DNA of 51,184 nucleotides from Candidatus Woesearchaeota archaeon (GTDB lineage: Archaea; Nanobdellota; Nanobdellia; Woesearchaeales; UBA583). A model generated the notes under the pieces. The model ran no database searches. It was not told the origin of the DNA and saw only the letters and a list, made by a program, of their open reading frames with translations. A program made the position numbers and the translations under genes. Positions 41,352 to 50,942 of this stretch are shown here, piece after piece; the stretch's first letter is position 1, and every line of letters begins with the position of its first letter. Location of the stretch: positions 1 through 51,184 of the forward strand of contig JAQICV010000103.1 in NCBI GenBank assembly GCA_027858315.1, in the 5' to 3' direction.

Positions 41352-42539
41352 ATGAAATATGCAGATGGTTCTTCTACTTTTGAAGAATTGGTTCAAAAAA
41401 AATTAAGTGAAACTGAAAAAAATCTTTTTAGGTTTGATGATAAAAGAAAAGTTTTGAGTAATCTTTTGGAATTAAAATCTTTTAGGGAAAAATTAAATGG
41501 GGAGATTCCTAATGGTTTTGAGAAGAGGCAAGTTTTTGATGAGAGTTTTAGATATTGGTCATTGAATTCTAGTTCATCATTAAAAGATTTTTATACTAAT
41601 GAGGTTAGAAGTATTTTAATTAAAATATCTAATATTGATTTCACATATGATAAAAATTTTATGAAAGTTTTTGATCTTGTTACTTTATTTTCAATTTTTA
41701 AAAAAACTTATTTTGTAAGACTTAATAATTTAAATTTTTTTATTCAAGATTCAGATGATAGAAATTTAGTTTTTTATTCAGAAATTTTCAATAATTTATC
41801 TTCTTCTATTTCTAGTGTGCAAGAATATATTAAGAATTTGAATAGTAATTTTAATGTTGAATTGGAGAATATTTTACATCGAAAAATTTTGAATTTTGGA
41901 AATTTGATTGAACATGATTTTGAAAATTTAAAAAAAAGGATTGGAAAGAGAGAAATTGGCAAATTAGATGATATTTTAGGTTATTTAGAATATTATATGA
42001 TTTTTAGGAAATATTTGGGCATTTATTTAAGATTAGACTATCATGATTCTAAAAATAAGAATGAACTTGAAACTTCTTTAAATAATATTTTTGCAGAGTT
42101 TCATAATGTAGTTTTATATCATGGATATAATCATTTGAGTGGATTTAAACAAGATTTGCGAGGAGTTGAAGTTCCTTCAAATAGATTTAAATTAGTTCAT
42201 AAAAATATGATGAAATTACTTCAAGAGTATCTGAATTTTTCTAAAAAAATTGTTAAAGATCATAATTATTCATTAGTTGAGGGAAGAGGAATCTATGAGA
42301 CTATTAATAAAATTTTTCAAGTTGATTTTAGAAGAGAGATTGGGAAAATTATTTTGAATCATTTTAAAAGTAAATTAAGTGGAATTAGTTATAAAAATTT
42401 CGAGAGTAAAATCTCAATTGAGATTTTATATAAAGAATTTTTAGAATTGGAAAAGCTCTATGATTTATCTGAACTCAATAAAATAGGTTATAGAGATTTA
42501 TCAAATAAATTTATAGGAATTTTGAGTGATGTTAGTTAA
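41352..42539 (+). CDS. Unknown helical protein
   Basis: A 395-residue soluble, almost entirely helical protein rich in L, K, N, F and D with coiled-coil-like stretches. No signal peptide, membrane helix or catalytic motif. TCTTTATAAA (41321-41330) is a TATA box about 26 bases before the ATG. No family recognised. Convergent with the PEBP gene, ending 3 bases from it. Confidence 0.65.
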   Translation: MKYADGSSTFEELVQKKLSETEKNLFRFDDKRKVLSNLLELKSFREKLNGEIPNGFEKRQVFDESFRYWSLNSSSSLKDFYTNEVRSILIKISNIDFTYDKNFMKVFDLVTLFSIFKKTYFVRLNNLNFFIQDSDDRNLVFYSEIFNNLSSSISSVQEYIKNLNSNFNVELENILHRKILNFGNLIEHDFENLKKRIGKREIGKLDDILGYLEYYMIFRKYLGIYLRLDYHDSKNKNELETSLNNIFAEFHNVVLYHGYNHLSGFKQDLRGVEVPSNRFKLVHKNMMKLLQEYLNFSKKIVKDHNYSLVEGRGIYETINKIFQVDFRREIGKIILNHFKSKLSGISYKNFESKISIEILYKEFLELEKLYDLSELNKIGYRDLSNKFIGILSDVS

Positions 42540-42542
42540 AAA

Positions 42543-42977
42543 TTATTTGTAATGAGCAATAATTTGTGCTTCTTCAATTATTAGTTCTTTTATTGAATTT
42601 AATATTTCTTCTTTACTTGCATTATTTCCAAATTTTAGAAAGTCTCTTAGTGCATAAATTTTTAATTCATAGTTATGGTCTGTTTTGTCATTAGTTGGTC
42701 CAAAATAATTTGTAAGTCCAAAATCATTTCTACCAATTATTGCATTTTCGGGAATTTCATTTTCTTTAATTAATTTAGTTGATGCTGGTATGTTCCAGAC
42801 TATCCAGTGATTTTCATTACTTTTTGTTATGTCATTAAATACTAATAATAAACTTTTTGTTCCTGTTGGTACTGATATAATTTGAACTTGTGGACTTATA
42901 TTTTGTGTATCACAACTATATTTTTTAGGTATAAATCCATTGTTAAAACTTTGAGTACTAATTGATAGAGTTTCCAT
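42543..42977 (-). CDS. PEBP/YbhB-YbcL family protein
   Basis: A phosphatidylethanolamine-binding-protein fold member, 144 residues. Signature segments: SPQVQI (from ISPQV), LLLVFNDIT, ENHWIVWNIPAS and the late LTNYFGPTNDKTDHNYELKIYAL. Role in prokaryotes is uncertain (ligand binding, inhibition of kinases or proteases). The start is fixed by a Shine-Dalgarno AAAGGTGA a few bases before the ATG at 42977; a further in-frame start at 43004 adds nine residues before the fold. Confidence 0.88.
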   Translation of the reverse strand: METLSISTQSFNNGFIPKKYSCDTQNISPQVQIISVPTGTKSLLLVFNDITKSNENHWIVWNIPASTKLIKENEIPENAIIGRNDFGLTNYFGPTNDKTDHNYELKIYALRDFLKFGNNASKEEILNSIKELIIEEAQIIAHYK

Positions 42978-43055
42978 GTAAATCACCTTTGTGATATTTG
43001 TCATGGATTTCAGTATTTTTATAGTTTGCTATTAATAAATTTAAATTTTAAATTT

Positions 43056-43388
43056 TTATTTTTTTTTAGAAGTAGGTTTTGTTTTTGTAGCAGGTTTCTT
43101 CTTAACTACTGCTTTTTTCACAGGAGCAGCTTTTTTTTTAGCTTCATCATGTACTAGATGTCTTAGAACTTCTAATTCTAATTCTATTTTATCTATTTTT
43201 TTACCAATTTTTATTGATAAGTCATCTTCTTTCATTGAGTATTTAACCCAGTTTGCAAAATCGTTCTTTGCTTCATTTACATGATGTTTTAATGTTTCAT
43301 GAGTCATATCTTTAAGGTTCTTTGCAAATCCTTTCAAATTGTTAAAAGTCTTTCCATTTTCTAGGTAAAATGTTTTATTTTCCGCCAT
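43056..43388 (-). CDS. DUF5752-like protein with lysine-rich tail
   Basis: A 110-residue protein. The first 80 residues resemble DUF5752 (FYLENGKTFNNLKGFAKNL, HHVNEAKNDFANWVKY), a small helical domain of unknown role common in archaea. The last 30 residues are a K/A/P repeat tail (VKKAVVKKKPATKTKPTSKK) like that of histone H1, suggesting DNA or RNA binding. Lone gene. Confidence 0.6.
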   Translation of the reverse strand: MAENKTFYLENGKTFNNLKGFAKNLKDMTHETLKHHVNEAKNDFANWVKYSMKEDDLSIKIGKKIDKIELELEVLRHLVHDEAKKKAAPVKKAVVKKKPATKTKPTSKKK

Positions 43389-43461
43389 TTTAATTATTTC
43401 TTGATTTTATTTATAATTAAGTTTTTATAACTAATTTTGAGTAGAGAAAAAAAATGAAAAG

Positions 43462-43845
43462 TTAAAAGTTGAATAAATCTTTTTCTATATAAGATTTACA
43501 ATGAATTTTTGTTAAAGGTCCATATTGAGCTAAATTTGTTTTTTCAATACTAATTATTTGTGATTCAGTAGGATGTGTTTGAAGGTGATCTCTTGTTGTG
43601 AATAAATCTTTTTCACTAATTTTCTCATTTAGAATTTTCTCCATTAATCTTAGTGTATTTGGGTAGTTATGTTCAAGAGAACTATTTACAAAGACACATT
43701 TTGAACAGTAAGGTTCTTTTAATTCTTCTCTAAGTCTTTTTTTTGCATCAATTATCATGTTTGTATCATGGGTAGTATAGCCAGTTGATACTGGATTGAA
43801 ATAAGAAATTTGATTTCTTTTAATTGAAGTTTGTTGATTTTGCAT
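43462..43845 (-). CDS. Unknown soluble protein
   Basis: A 127-residue protein with a single CSKC motif (about 47-50), a possible metal or redox pair, and otherwise no recognisable features. Q/N/T-rich at the N-terminus. Flanked by the DUF5752-like and PspC genes on the same strand but with its own spacing of about 70-100 bases on each side. Confidence 0.55.
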   Translation of the reverse strand: MQNQQTSIKRNQISYFNPVSTGYTTHDTNMIIDAKKRLREELKEPYCSKCVFVNSSLEHNYPNTLRLMEKILNEKISEKDLFTTRDHLQTHPTESQIISIEKTNLAQYGPLTKIHCKSYIEKDLFNF

Positions 43846-43945
43846 TATACTTAGTTTATTTAAATATGATTTATAAATACTGTCATAGTGTTAGTTATTT
43901 TTCACTTCAATTGTAAATTATTGGTTTTGATAGGTATTTTCTAGA

Positions 43946-44143
43946 TTATTTTTCTGGAATTATTATTGCAGATATTATGTAAAAGATTATTCCAGGTAAT
44001 ATTCCAGTTACTATTAGGATTAAAATGAATATTAATCTGATTACTGTTGGGTCTGTTTCAATATATTCAGCAAAGCCACCACAAACTCCAGCTATTACTC
44101 TTTGATTTTTTGAACGATATAGTTTCTTAATTTTTCTAGACAT
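43946..44143 (-). CDS. PspC-domain membrane protein
   Basis: A 65-residue PspC-like protein: KLYRSKNQRVIAGVCGGFAE followed by TDPTVIRLIFIL and a hydrophobic helix. Family members sense or answer membrane stress. A Shine-Dalgarno GGTGA stands a few bases before ATG 44143; an in-frame GTG at 44152 overlaps that site and is rejected as the start. Confidence 0.9.
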   Translation of the reverse strand: MSRKIKKLYRSKNQRVIAGVCGGFAEYIETDPTVIRLIFILILIVTGILPGIIFYIISAIIIPEK

Positions 44144-44270
44144 TATTTTCACCAGAATTTAGATGTATTTTTTAATTTATAAAATATTTGATTTTAAAGT
44201 ATAGTTGTGGACATAAACCTTTTAGTAAATAATTTTTTTAAAAAAAACCTTTACTTGGTTATAAGTAAAG

Positions 44271-44280
44271 TTTATATATG
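44271..44280 (+). promoter_or_regulatory. TATA box of GH13 gene
   Basis: TTTATATATG preceded by AAGTAAAG, centred about 25 bases before ATG 44300; leaderless start. Confidence 0.55.
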
Positions 44281-44299
44281 AATTAGTTTGTTTTTTGTT

Positions 44300-46282
44300 A
44301 TGGATAAAAAATATGATTATCAATGGGAATATTTATATGATAATCAAAAACCAATGAAAGATTTGAGTTTATGGGATAGTAATTTTGGTGTTAAAATTAT
44401 TGAAAGGGATGTTTTAGGTGTTGCTAGTAAGGTTAAACTTTCACTTCTTATTGATAATTCAAATTTAGATATTTTTGTTGTTGGTAATTTTAATGATTGG
44501 GGTAAGAATGATTTGAACAAATATAAGTTAAAGCATGATGAACATAGTATTTTTGCGTATATTGTTTTGAATAATCTTAAGCATAAGGATGAGTATAAAT
44601 TTTTAGTAGTGGATAAACAAAAGAAATTTTATATTCAAGATCCTGCTGGAGCTTATTTCTCAGATTCCGGAAATACTATTTTTTGGGATTTTGAAGATCC
44701 ATCTAGTTATAAACAAGAATATAGTTTTGTTGATACTTTTAATCGAGCAGTTAAAATTTTACAGACAGATTTACCTGGACTTGTTTCGCATTTTGCAGAT
44801 AAGAAAGGTGTTTGCGCTAGAGATGTTTCACAGAAGAGTTTGTATGAGTTTATTGCTGAGAGCTCAGTTATTGATGAGATAAAGAAGCAAGGATATAATT
44901 CAGTACAATTTTTACCTTTTGCTCAAAGTATAGATGGTTCTAATTGGAAGTTTAGATATCTTGTTCCTTTTCAATATGCAATTCAGAAGAATTGGGGGAA
45001 TCCTGATGAGTTCGCTTATATGATTGATATGTTTCATAAGGCAGGAATTGCAGTTATTGGAGATTTTGTTTTAGGTCATCTACCTCATAAAGATTATAAT
45101 ATTTTTGGACAGTCTTGTAGTGAACATGGGATTCATCATTGGAAGAAAAAAGATGGTACTTATTTGTATTTGAAGGATGAGACTTCTTGGGGTACTATGA
45201 GAATTGATTTTGACAATAATTATGTTAGGGATTTCTTTACTAGTTCTTGTTTGCATTTTATGAAGCATTACAAAATTGATGGGTTTAGAATTGATAATGT
45301 TGATGGTATTATTAGATATGGTCAAAATGGAGATGGTGATGAGAGACCTAATGGTAGGAATTTCTTGCGTGAGTTGAATTCAAGTATTTATGATTATAAT
45401 CCTTCTGCACTTATTCATTTTGAAGCGCATTATTATTTTGATGATAATGCTAAGATGCTTGTTGCTCCAATTGAGAGTAATCCTAGAGCACTTGGTGCTA
45501 GTGCTTATAATAGTTCAAGATTGACTTATTTTTTTCATAAAGATTTCATGTTTAAAGGTGGGAATGATATTTCTATTTGGAGAGTTAAACATATTATGGA
45601 AGAAAAAGAATGGGGAAGGTCTAATTCAACTGTTGCTGATTTTCATAATCATGATGCTGCAGCAGGACTTATGGCTATGAGATGTACTGGGGCTTATGCT
45701 TATGATTGTATGACTGAGGGAAGTTTTTCTAATCATATTCATGCTGTTGGTAAAATTAAAGTAATGGAGGCAATTATTGCTTTTGGTTGCGAAGGTAGAA
45801 TTCTTGATTTAGCGCAAACATTTTTATTACAACCAGGAACTTTTGAACATGATTCTTCTATTAGATGGTATCTAACTTTTAATCAAGCAAATAAGGCTCT
45901 TTTTGATTTTAAGAGAGATGTTAATTTGATTATGGATGAGAGCGCTTTCTGGCCAGTTAATGTTAGAGGTAGAGAATATCTAAATGTTGATGATAAGAGT
46001 AAGGTTTTAGTTATTAAGAGGGAGTCTGATGAGGGTGAGTTCATTGTAGTGATTAATACCGGAGGAAATATTATTCATAATTATAAGGTTGGAGTAAAGT
46101 CTGAGGAAAATTATAAGTGTGTATTTAATTCAGATGATTTGAAATATGCTGGTATGGGTCTTGCAAATTATTCTGTTGAATTAGTTAATCGTGAGTCTAA
46201 GAATTTTGAAGTTTTAGATAGGGAAGTTGAACTTGCAAGTTTAGCTCCTTATGGAGTTGTTGTTTTGAAGAGAGTTTTATGA
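44300..46282 (+). CDS. GH13 alpha-amylase-family enzyme with CBM48-like domain
   Basis: A cytoplasmic 660-residue glycoside hydrolase/transferase. An N-terminal CBM48-like beta domain (IFVVGNFNDWGKND, about 58-71) precedes the TIM barrel. The GH13 catalytic set is complete: nucleophile D332 in DGFRIDNVDG, acid/base E375 in IHFEAHYYF and transition-state stabiliser D452 in DFHNHDAAA. A C-terminal beta sandwich ends the chain. The domain order resembles glycogen branching enzyme, but an amylase or related transferase cannot be ruled out. It overlaps the next gene by 4 bases. Confidence 0.88.
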   Translation: MDKKYDYQWEYLYDNQKPMKDLSLWDSNFGVKIIERDVLGVASKVKLSLLIDNSNLDIFVVGNFNDWGKNDLNKYKLKHDEHSIFAYIVLNNLKHKDEYKFLVVDKQKKFYIQDPAGAYFSDSGNTIFWDFEDPSSYKQEYSFVDTFNRAVKILQTDLPGLVSHFADKKGVCARDVSQKSLYEFIAESSVIDEIKKQGYNSVQFLPFAQSIDGSNWKFRYLVPFQYAIQKNWGNPDEFAYMIDMFHKAGIAVIGDFVLGHLPHKDYNIFGQSCSEHGIHHWKKKDGTYLYLKDETSWGTMRIDFDNNYVRDFFTSSCLHFMKHYKIDGFRIDNVDGIIRYGQNGDGDERPNGRNFLRELNSSIYDYNPSALIHFEAHYYFDDNAKMLVAPIESNPRALGASAYNSSRLTYFFHKDFMFKGGNDISIWRVKHIMEEKEWGRSNSTVADFHNHDAAAGLMAMRCTGAYAYDCMTEGSFSNHIHAVGKIKVMEAIIAFGCEGRILDLAQTFLLQPGTFEHDSSIRWYLTFNQANKALFDFKRDVNLIMDESAFWPVNVRGREYLNVDDKSKVLVIKRESDEGEFIVVINTGGNIIHNYKVGVKSEENYKCVFNSDDLKYAGMGLANYSVELVNRESKNFEVLDREVELASLAPYGVVVLKRVL

Positions 46283-47181
46283 TGAAATCAAAGAATATAT
46301 TTATTTTAATGTTTTTATTTGTGTTTTTGGTTAGTTTTACTTATTCTGTAGATTATGATTATAATAATTATATTGTTAAGTGTAATATTCCTGCAAAATT
46401 CTTTAAACAAAGTTTTACTTGTTTGAATGATAATTGTTCTTATAAGTTTGAGAATCAAGGGGAAGTTTTAGTTAGTACTTCTTTAAATGATTCTAATTAT
46501 GTTTTTAAGAATTTTTTTAGACTTGAGGATATTGATTATAATTTAGATCTTATTGATAATATTTGTGAAGATTCTATTTCGGATTCAACTATTGAGATGA
46601 TTTCAAATGAATTGAGTCTTCAAAAGAAGATTTATGTTGATGATGAGTTAGTGATTTTCCCAATTCAAGAGGATTATTTGAAGACTTTTAATGTGAAAGA
46701 GTCAAAGTATAATCTTAATTTTAAAAACTGCTATGATATAGACTCAGAGAATTTTGATGGTTGGATGTTTGAGACTAGAGAGTTTAGAGATTATTGTTAT
46801 TTGGATGATTTAAATGAGACTCAAATTTCTCAACGAAAGTTTTTTGTTTATTTAGTTAAGAATCCATCTTCATATATTTTCTATTATTTTGTATTGTTTA
46901 TGATTTTTAGTTTTAGTTTGTTGATTTTACATAGATTTAAGATTGATTTGTATAGGAAAGGGATTTTAAAAAGATTTTTTAGAATTGATAGAACTAAACT
47001 TCGAGTTTTTGGTATTTTATTTTTACCTTTTATGTATGTATGGGGGATTTTCATTAATTTTATATTTTATGAGTTTTATGTAGTTATTTTTGGTTTGAAA
47101 GAAATTTTAGGATTTATTGGTGTTTTAGTTTTGTATTATTTTAGTTTAGTTATTGTTTATCATTTTGGCAAGGGAGATTGA
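46279..47181 (+). CDS. Exported membrane protein, unknown
   Basis: A 300-residue protein: signal peptide (FILMFLFVFLVSFTYS), an extracytoplasmic domain with several cysteines (KCNIP, FTCLNDNCSYKF, DNICED, NCYDID) that could form disulfides, then a helix at about 195-215 and two more hydrophobic regions at the C-terminus. No family recognised. Coupled to the GH13 gene (ATGATG overlap), though the two act on opposite sides of the membrane. Confidence 0.6.
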   Translation: MMKSKNIFILMFLFVFLVSFTYSVDYDYNNYIVKCNIPAKFFKQSFTCLNDNCSYKFENQGEVLVSTSLNDSNYVFKNFFRLEDIDYNLDLIDNICEDSISDSTIEMISNELSLQKKIYVDDELVIFPIQEDYLKTFNVKESKYNLNFKNCYDIDSENFDGWMFETREFRDYCYLDDLNETQISQRKFFVYLVKNPSSYIFYYFVLFMIFSFSLLILHRFKIDLYRKGILKRFFRIDRTKLRVFGILFLPFMYVWGIFINFIFYEFYVVIFGLKEILGFIGVLVLYYFSLVIVYHFGKGD

Positions 47182-47492
47182 TAGAAAATACCTTGAACAC
47201 TATCTGGAGTGTATAGACCTTTAAAAAAACTATAACTTTTAGTAGTGTTTTCTTCATTAAGAACATTATCAAATGGGATTTTGTTTTGAGTTAGGTATGT
47301 TTCAAATTCTTTATTGCTTTGAAATAGTTCTCTAAGCTCAATATTTATTATTAAGGATGACTTTTTTGGAAATCTTATACTGACTATATTTGAGTCAGTA
47401 TCTTGCAGGTCGTAAATAATTTTAGCTAAGCCACTTGCTTCTTTACTAATACCTTTTGATTCTAATAATAAGTCATAAATGTTTTGAGACAT
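47160..47492 (-). CDS. Unknown small soluble protein
   Basis: A 110-residue protein with mixed helix and strand (SIRFPKKSSLIINIELREL), no signal peptide or TM. Its 3' end overlaps the convergent membrane-protein gene by 22 bases. No family recognised. Confidence 0.5.
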   Translation of the reverse strand: MSQNIYDLLLESKGISKEASGLAKIIYDLQDTDSNIVSIRFPKKSSLIINIELRELFQSNKEFETYLTQNKIPFDNVLNEENTTKSYSFFKGLYTPDSVQGIFYQSPLPK

Positions 47493-47614
47493 ATATAGAA
47501 TAGTTTTTTAGATTATATAACTTTTGTGATTAGATTTTAATAATATGTTGATTAATGTAATTTCAAGTATTTTTATGTAAAACTTTTTATACTAATAAAT
47601 TTGTAATTTAGTAG

Positions 47615-48247
47615 ATGTCAAAAAAGAAGAATATTTTTTATGATAAGGATTTAATGTTTAGTTACGATTTTAATAGAAAATTGTTTTTGAATTTTGCATA
47701 TTTTTTTGGTTTTATCCTTTTTGTTAGTTTTATTTTGTATTATGTTTTTTCTATTAGAATTTCTAATAATTTATTTTCAATTATTGTTAATGGTTTCTTT
47801 TCGCATATTTACCTACAATTAAAAAGTACTACTTTTTTGGGGGCATTTTATACAACTTTATTTGGTGGTTTGTTTTTTGTTTTTGTTCCTTTAGAAATTA
47901 TTTTTGTTGCTTTTTTGAGGGCTGAACATAATCCTATCTCGATTATTTTACTTTTTATTTTAGGTTTGGTTATTTCTTACTCAATAAATTATGAAATAGG
48001 TATGCGATTAGGAAATATTTCTAAGAAAATTATTTCTATTAAAAAGTTCTATAAAATTAAAAGTATGGTTAATCGTTATGGTGTTTACGCAATTTTTGTG
48101 TTTAATGTTTTGCCTTTGCCTTCGCAACCTTTGTCTACAATTTTAGGGGTTTTTAAGTATAGTCGAAATAAATTCTATATTTTTTTCATTTTGGGTCAAT
48201 TAATTAAGTTTTCGATGATTACTTTGGGATATATTTATATATCATAA
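47615..48247 (+). CDS. VTT/DedA-family membrane protein
   Basis: A 210-residue membrane protein of the DedA/VTT (SNARE-associated) group, now linked to lipid scrambling and flipping. The diagnostic segment is FNVLPLPSQPLSTILGVFKY (about 166-185), matching the F-x-P-x-P...G motif before the last helices, with the re-entrant EIIFVAFLRAE upstream. TTTTATACTA (47585-47594) is the TATA box 26 bases before ATG. Confidence 0.8.
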   Translation: MSKKKNIFYDKDLMFSYDFNRKLFLNFAYFFGFILFVSFILYYVFSIRISNNLFSIIVNGFFSHIYLQLKSTTFLGAFYTTLFGGLFFVFVPLEIIFVAFLRAEHNPISIILLFILGLVISYSINYEIGMRLGNISKKIISIKKFYKIKSMVNRYGVYAIFVFNVLPLPSQPLSTILGVFKYSRNKFYIFFILGQLIKFSMITLGYIYIS

Positions 48248-48273
48248 ACACAAATTATTTTTAGGTGGCAAAA

Positions 48274-48726
48274 ATGTTTAAGAAAGAAGTATCTATAGTT
48301 TCGCAAAATATTAAAAATATGGAGGAAACTAATAAGTTTGGTTCTTATTTGGGAAAGAGAGTTTATTCTAAGTCTGGGGAGTATGTTGGGAAACTTAAAG
48401 AGTTTGTTGCACATAATAATGATTTTGCAGGAATGCTTATTTATGGTAAGAGTAATTTGTATATAGATAAGGAATTTTTTTCTTTAAATTCGGAGGATTC
48501 AATTGTTTTATCTATTGATCCTATTACTATTCTTTTAGGAAAAGTTGTTTTTGATGCAGATGGTAGAAATCTTGGGAAAGTTATAGGGATTGATAGAAAT
48601 TCTAATCTTAATAATTTTAAACATTTGCTTGTTAGAAAAGGTTCTTTTTCAAAACCTGCAAAAGTTTCAAAAACTGAGATTTCAGTTATGAAAAAAAATA
48701 TAATTTTGAAAACTTCATATAAATAA
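48274..48726 (+). CDS. PRC-barrel protein 1
   Basis: A 150-residue protein with two PRC-barrel-like units: YLGKRVYSKSGEYVGKLKE and LLGKVVFDADGRNLGKVIG, each the GKxVxDxxGxxxGxV pattern. PRC barrels mediate protein or RNA contacts (as in RimM, and photosynthetic reaction centre H). ATG 48274 is chosen because an AGGTGG Shine-Dalgarno is 5 bases before it. The paralogue follows after 1 base. Confidence 0.8.
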   Translation: MFKKEVSIVSQNIKNMEETNKFGSYLGKRVYSKSGEYVGKLKEFVAHNNDFAGMLIYGKSNLYIDKEFFSLNSEDSIVLSIDPITILLGKVVFDADGRNLGKVIGIDRNSNLNNFKHLLVRKGSFSKPAKVSKTEISVMKKNIILKTSYK

Positions 48727-48727
48727 A

Positions 48728-49159
48728 ATGAGTAGACAAATTACAACTTCAGATGAGATACTTGGTAAGGATGTAGTTGATCCTAATGGAGCTATTTTAG
48801 GAATTGTGACAAAAATTCATATTGATATGGATGCAAAAGAACTTATAGGTATAACTATTGATCAAGGACTTTTTAGACCAGATTTATTTATGGGCATAGA
48901 TTATGTTGATAGGTTTGCAGTTGGAGTTGTTTTTTTGAGTAAGGTTCCTACAGATACTTATAGAGGACTTAAAGTTTTAACTAATGAGGGTAAAACTATA
49001 GGTACTGTGAAGAGTGTTGTTGTTTCTGATTCTATTCTTAGTGAATTAGTTGTTGTTCCAAAGTCTGTTGATATTTCAAAACATAATATTTCTATTCCAG
49101 TTTCAGAAATTGAAGAAATAGGATTTAGTGTTATTTTGAAGAAAGGATTCATGCTTTAA
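48728..49159 (+). CDS. PRC-barrel protein 2
   Basis: A 143-residue paralogue of the preceding gene, with repeats ILGKDVVDPNGAILGIVTK and YRGLKVLTNEGKTIGTVKS. The tandem pair in one operon suggests a hetero-oligomer. No catalytic residues; function unknown. Confidence 0.82.
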   Translation: MSRQITTSDEILGKDVVDPNGAILGIVTKIHIDMDAKELIGITIDQGLFRPDLFMGIDYVDRFAVGVVFLSKVPTDTYRGLKVLTNEGKTIGTVKSVVVSDSILSELVVVPKSVDISKHNISIPVSEIEEIGFSVILKKGFML

Positions 49160-49261
49160 TTTTCGTTGAATTTTATTTTTTTATATTTTTTCTTATTTAC
49201 AAATTTCAGTTATATACTACCTAATAGTAAGTATTATAAATGGTCTATTCCTATAAGATAT

Positions 49262-49738
49262 ATGGAAAATTCAAAAGTATATGGTATTAGTGGTAAAGAG
49301 GTTGAATCTCGAGTAGCAATAAATGGACACTATGAGAAACTTTTTGATAATAAAATTGTTGGGAGTTTGAATAGAGAAGGAAGAGTAGAGGCTTTAATTG
49401 GTCTTGAAATTGAGAATAGTGGGTTACTTATGTTTTTGAGTGTACCTAGTCCTAAATTTGAGATACCAATTTCAGTTTATATGTTTGAAGGGGTTGATAA
49501 TGTTAATCCAAAAATTGAATATGCTGGTTTAGTTACAAATTTAGGGTATTCATTTTCAGGTTGCGAAAATAAAATTAGTTCTATCTTAGGCAATATTATT
49601 GAATCTTTTAAGTTTTGTGATACTCCTGTTGATGTTCCTTTGAAAAGAGTTTCTTTTGATGATTTGAGTATAATTTTAAATGATTTTATCACTAAAACTT
49701 CTCATAAATCTAGAGATGTATTGTTTAATTATAGGTAG
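49262..49738 (+). CDS. Unknown protein, pair member 1
   Basis: A 158-residue soluble, beta-rich protein (begins MENSKVYGISGKEVESRVAI). ATG 49262 has ATTATAAATG (about 49235-49244) roughly 23 bases upstream; an upstream in-frame TTG at 49166 would add a hydrophobic run and is less likely. No family recognised. The following gene begins 6 bases after its stop and has similar size and composition, so they may act together. Confidence 0.5.
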   Translation: MENSKVYGISGKEVESRVAINGHYEKLFDNKIVGSLNREGRVEALIGLEIENSGLLMFLSVPSPKFEIPISVYMFEGVDNVNPKIEYAGLVTNLGYSFSGCENKISSILGNIIESFKFCDTPVDVPLKRVSFDDLSIILNDFITKTSHKSRDVLFNYR

Positions 49739-49744
49739 TTTAAA

Positions 49745-50296
49745 ATGAAAAATAATCTTCCTTTATATTTATTAAATTGTGAATATTTTTGTGATAGCTT
49801 TAGTTCTTTTTTTGAAGGGAGTATTTATAGGAAAGGTGAAATTATTTTTGGGAGTGCTTTTGAGAAAGGTATTCGAAAATCTATTTTTGGGAAAATATAT
49901 TTAGAGGAGGATATTAGTAGACTTTCTTTTTTAACATTTGAACCTGGCATAGAATATTTAAGTCTTTATGTTTTCCCAATAGAATCAAAAAATAGACTTT
50001 CTTTGAACGGTTCATATGAAGGTCAAAATTGGCAATATATGGATCCTTATGCTTTAGAGAGTAATAGTTTTGAGGAAGAGTTATTTTTATCCGAATTAGT
50101 AAATAATCCTGAAAGTAATAAATTAGTTGATTTGCTTGATGTTGCTAGACGAAAAAATTCACTTGAAAATAAGTCTGAGCATTTTGAGAATGAATTTCTG
50201 GATTATCTTACTCGAACAACCATTGCATTTGTTGAGGGTTCATTAAATAATAAATCAATTTTAGAACTTAATTCTGTTTTTAGAAATAGATTGTAA
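49745..50296 (+). CDS. Unknown protein, pair member 2
   Basis: A 183-residue soluble protein with a beta-rich first half (FEGSIYRKGEIIFGSAFEKG, IEYLSLYVFPIE) and a helical acidic second half. It shares its operon position with the preceding unknown gene. No family recognised; convergent with the Yip1 gene. Confidence 0.55.
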   Translation: MKNNLPLYLLNCEYFCDSFSSFFEGSIYRKGEIIFGSAFEKGIRKSIFGKIYLEEDISRLSFLTFEPGIEYLSLYVFPIESKNRLSLNGSYEGQNWQYMDPYALESNSFEEELFLSELVNNPESNKLVDLLDVARRKNSLENKSEHFENEFLDYLTRTTIAFVEGSLNNKSILELNSVFRNRL

Positions 50297-50321
50297 ATAA
50301 AAATTTATTTTATTTTACAAC

Positions 50322-50942
50322 TTAAATGTTTGCTGCAGTTTGTAATAGGGTTCCTAATGCTACTAATAATAATCCTAATCCAATAAACAATAGTGTAGGT
50401 ATTATTAGTGCAAAGAATGATTTTAATAATGTTAATTTATGTAATTTTGCAAAGTATTTTGTTGCAGTAACTAAGTACCAAATCCAAATTCCAAGTATTA
50501 CTATTGCATACATTATAAGAATTATTCCTAAAACTAATTCATTTTTTATTAAAAAGAACAGTGGATAAAAAACTATCATTACTGGAAGGGATAATACTCC
50601 ACTTCCTACATATGTTGCAGTAAATAAGTTAATCATGTCTTTAAATTTTCCCTTTCCACCAAATACCATATAAGATACTTGATAGATTCCAATTATTCCA
50701 ATAGTTATTAGTACAATTATTCCTGAAAAAACTATTATTAATAAAATAAATATAATTGTTTCAAGCAAACTAATTTCTCCCATTATTAATAGTACTAATC
50801 CCATTAGTGTGTATAAAATTACTAATGGTAAAAACATCCATAATATTGAATTTTTTATGTTAGTTTTTGCTAAATCTGTGTACGCTTTTTCTTTTTGAAA
50901 GAAAATTAGTACTGAATTTTTTATAAATGAAAGTGTATCCAT
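50322..50942 (-). CDS. Yip1-domain membrane protein
   Basis: A 206-residue protein with five TM helices and short loops, with the YIP1 family plan: amphipathic N-terminus with F-F-x-K-E-K (LIFFQKEKAYTDLAKTNI), a central YMVFGGKGKFKDMINLFTAT segment after TM3, and further helices. Family function in prokaryotes is unknown; likely membrane-organising. Confidence 0.78.
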   Translation of the reverse strand: MDTLSFIKNSVLIFFQKEKAYTDLAKTNIKNSILWMFLPLVILYTLMGLVLLIMGEISLLETIIFILLIIVFSGIIVLITIGIIGIYQVSYMVFGGKGKFKDMINLFTATYVGSGVLSLPVMIVFYPLFFLIKNELVLGIILIMYAIVILGIWIWYLVTATKYFAKLHKLTLLKSFFALIIPTLLFIGLGLLLVALGTLLQTAANI

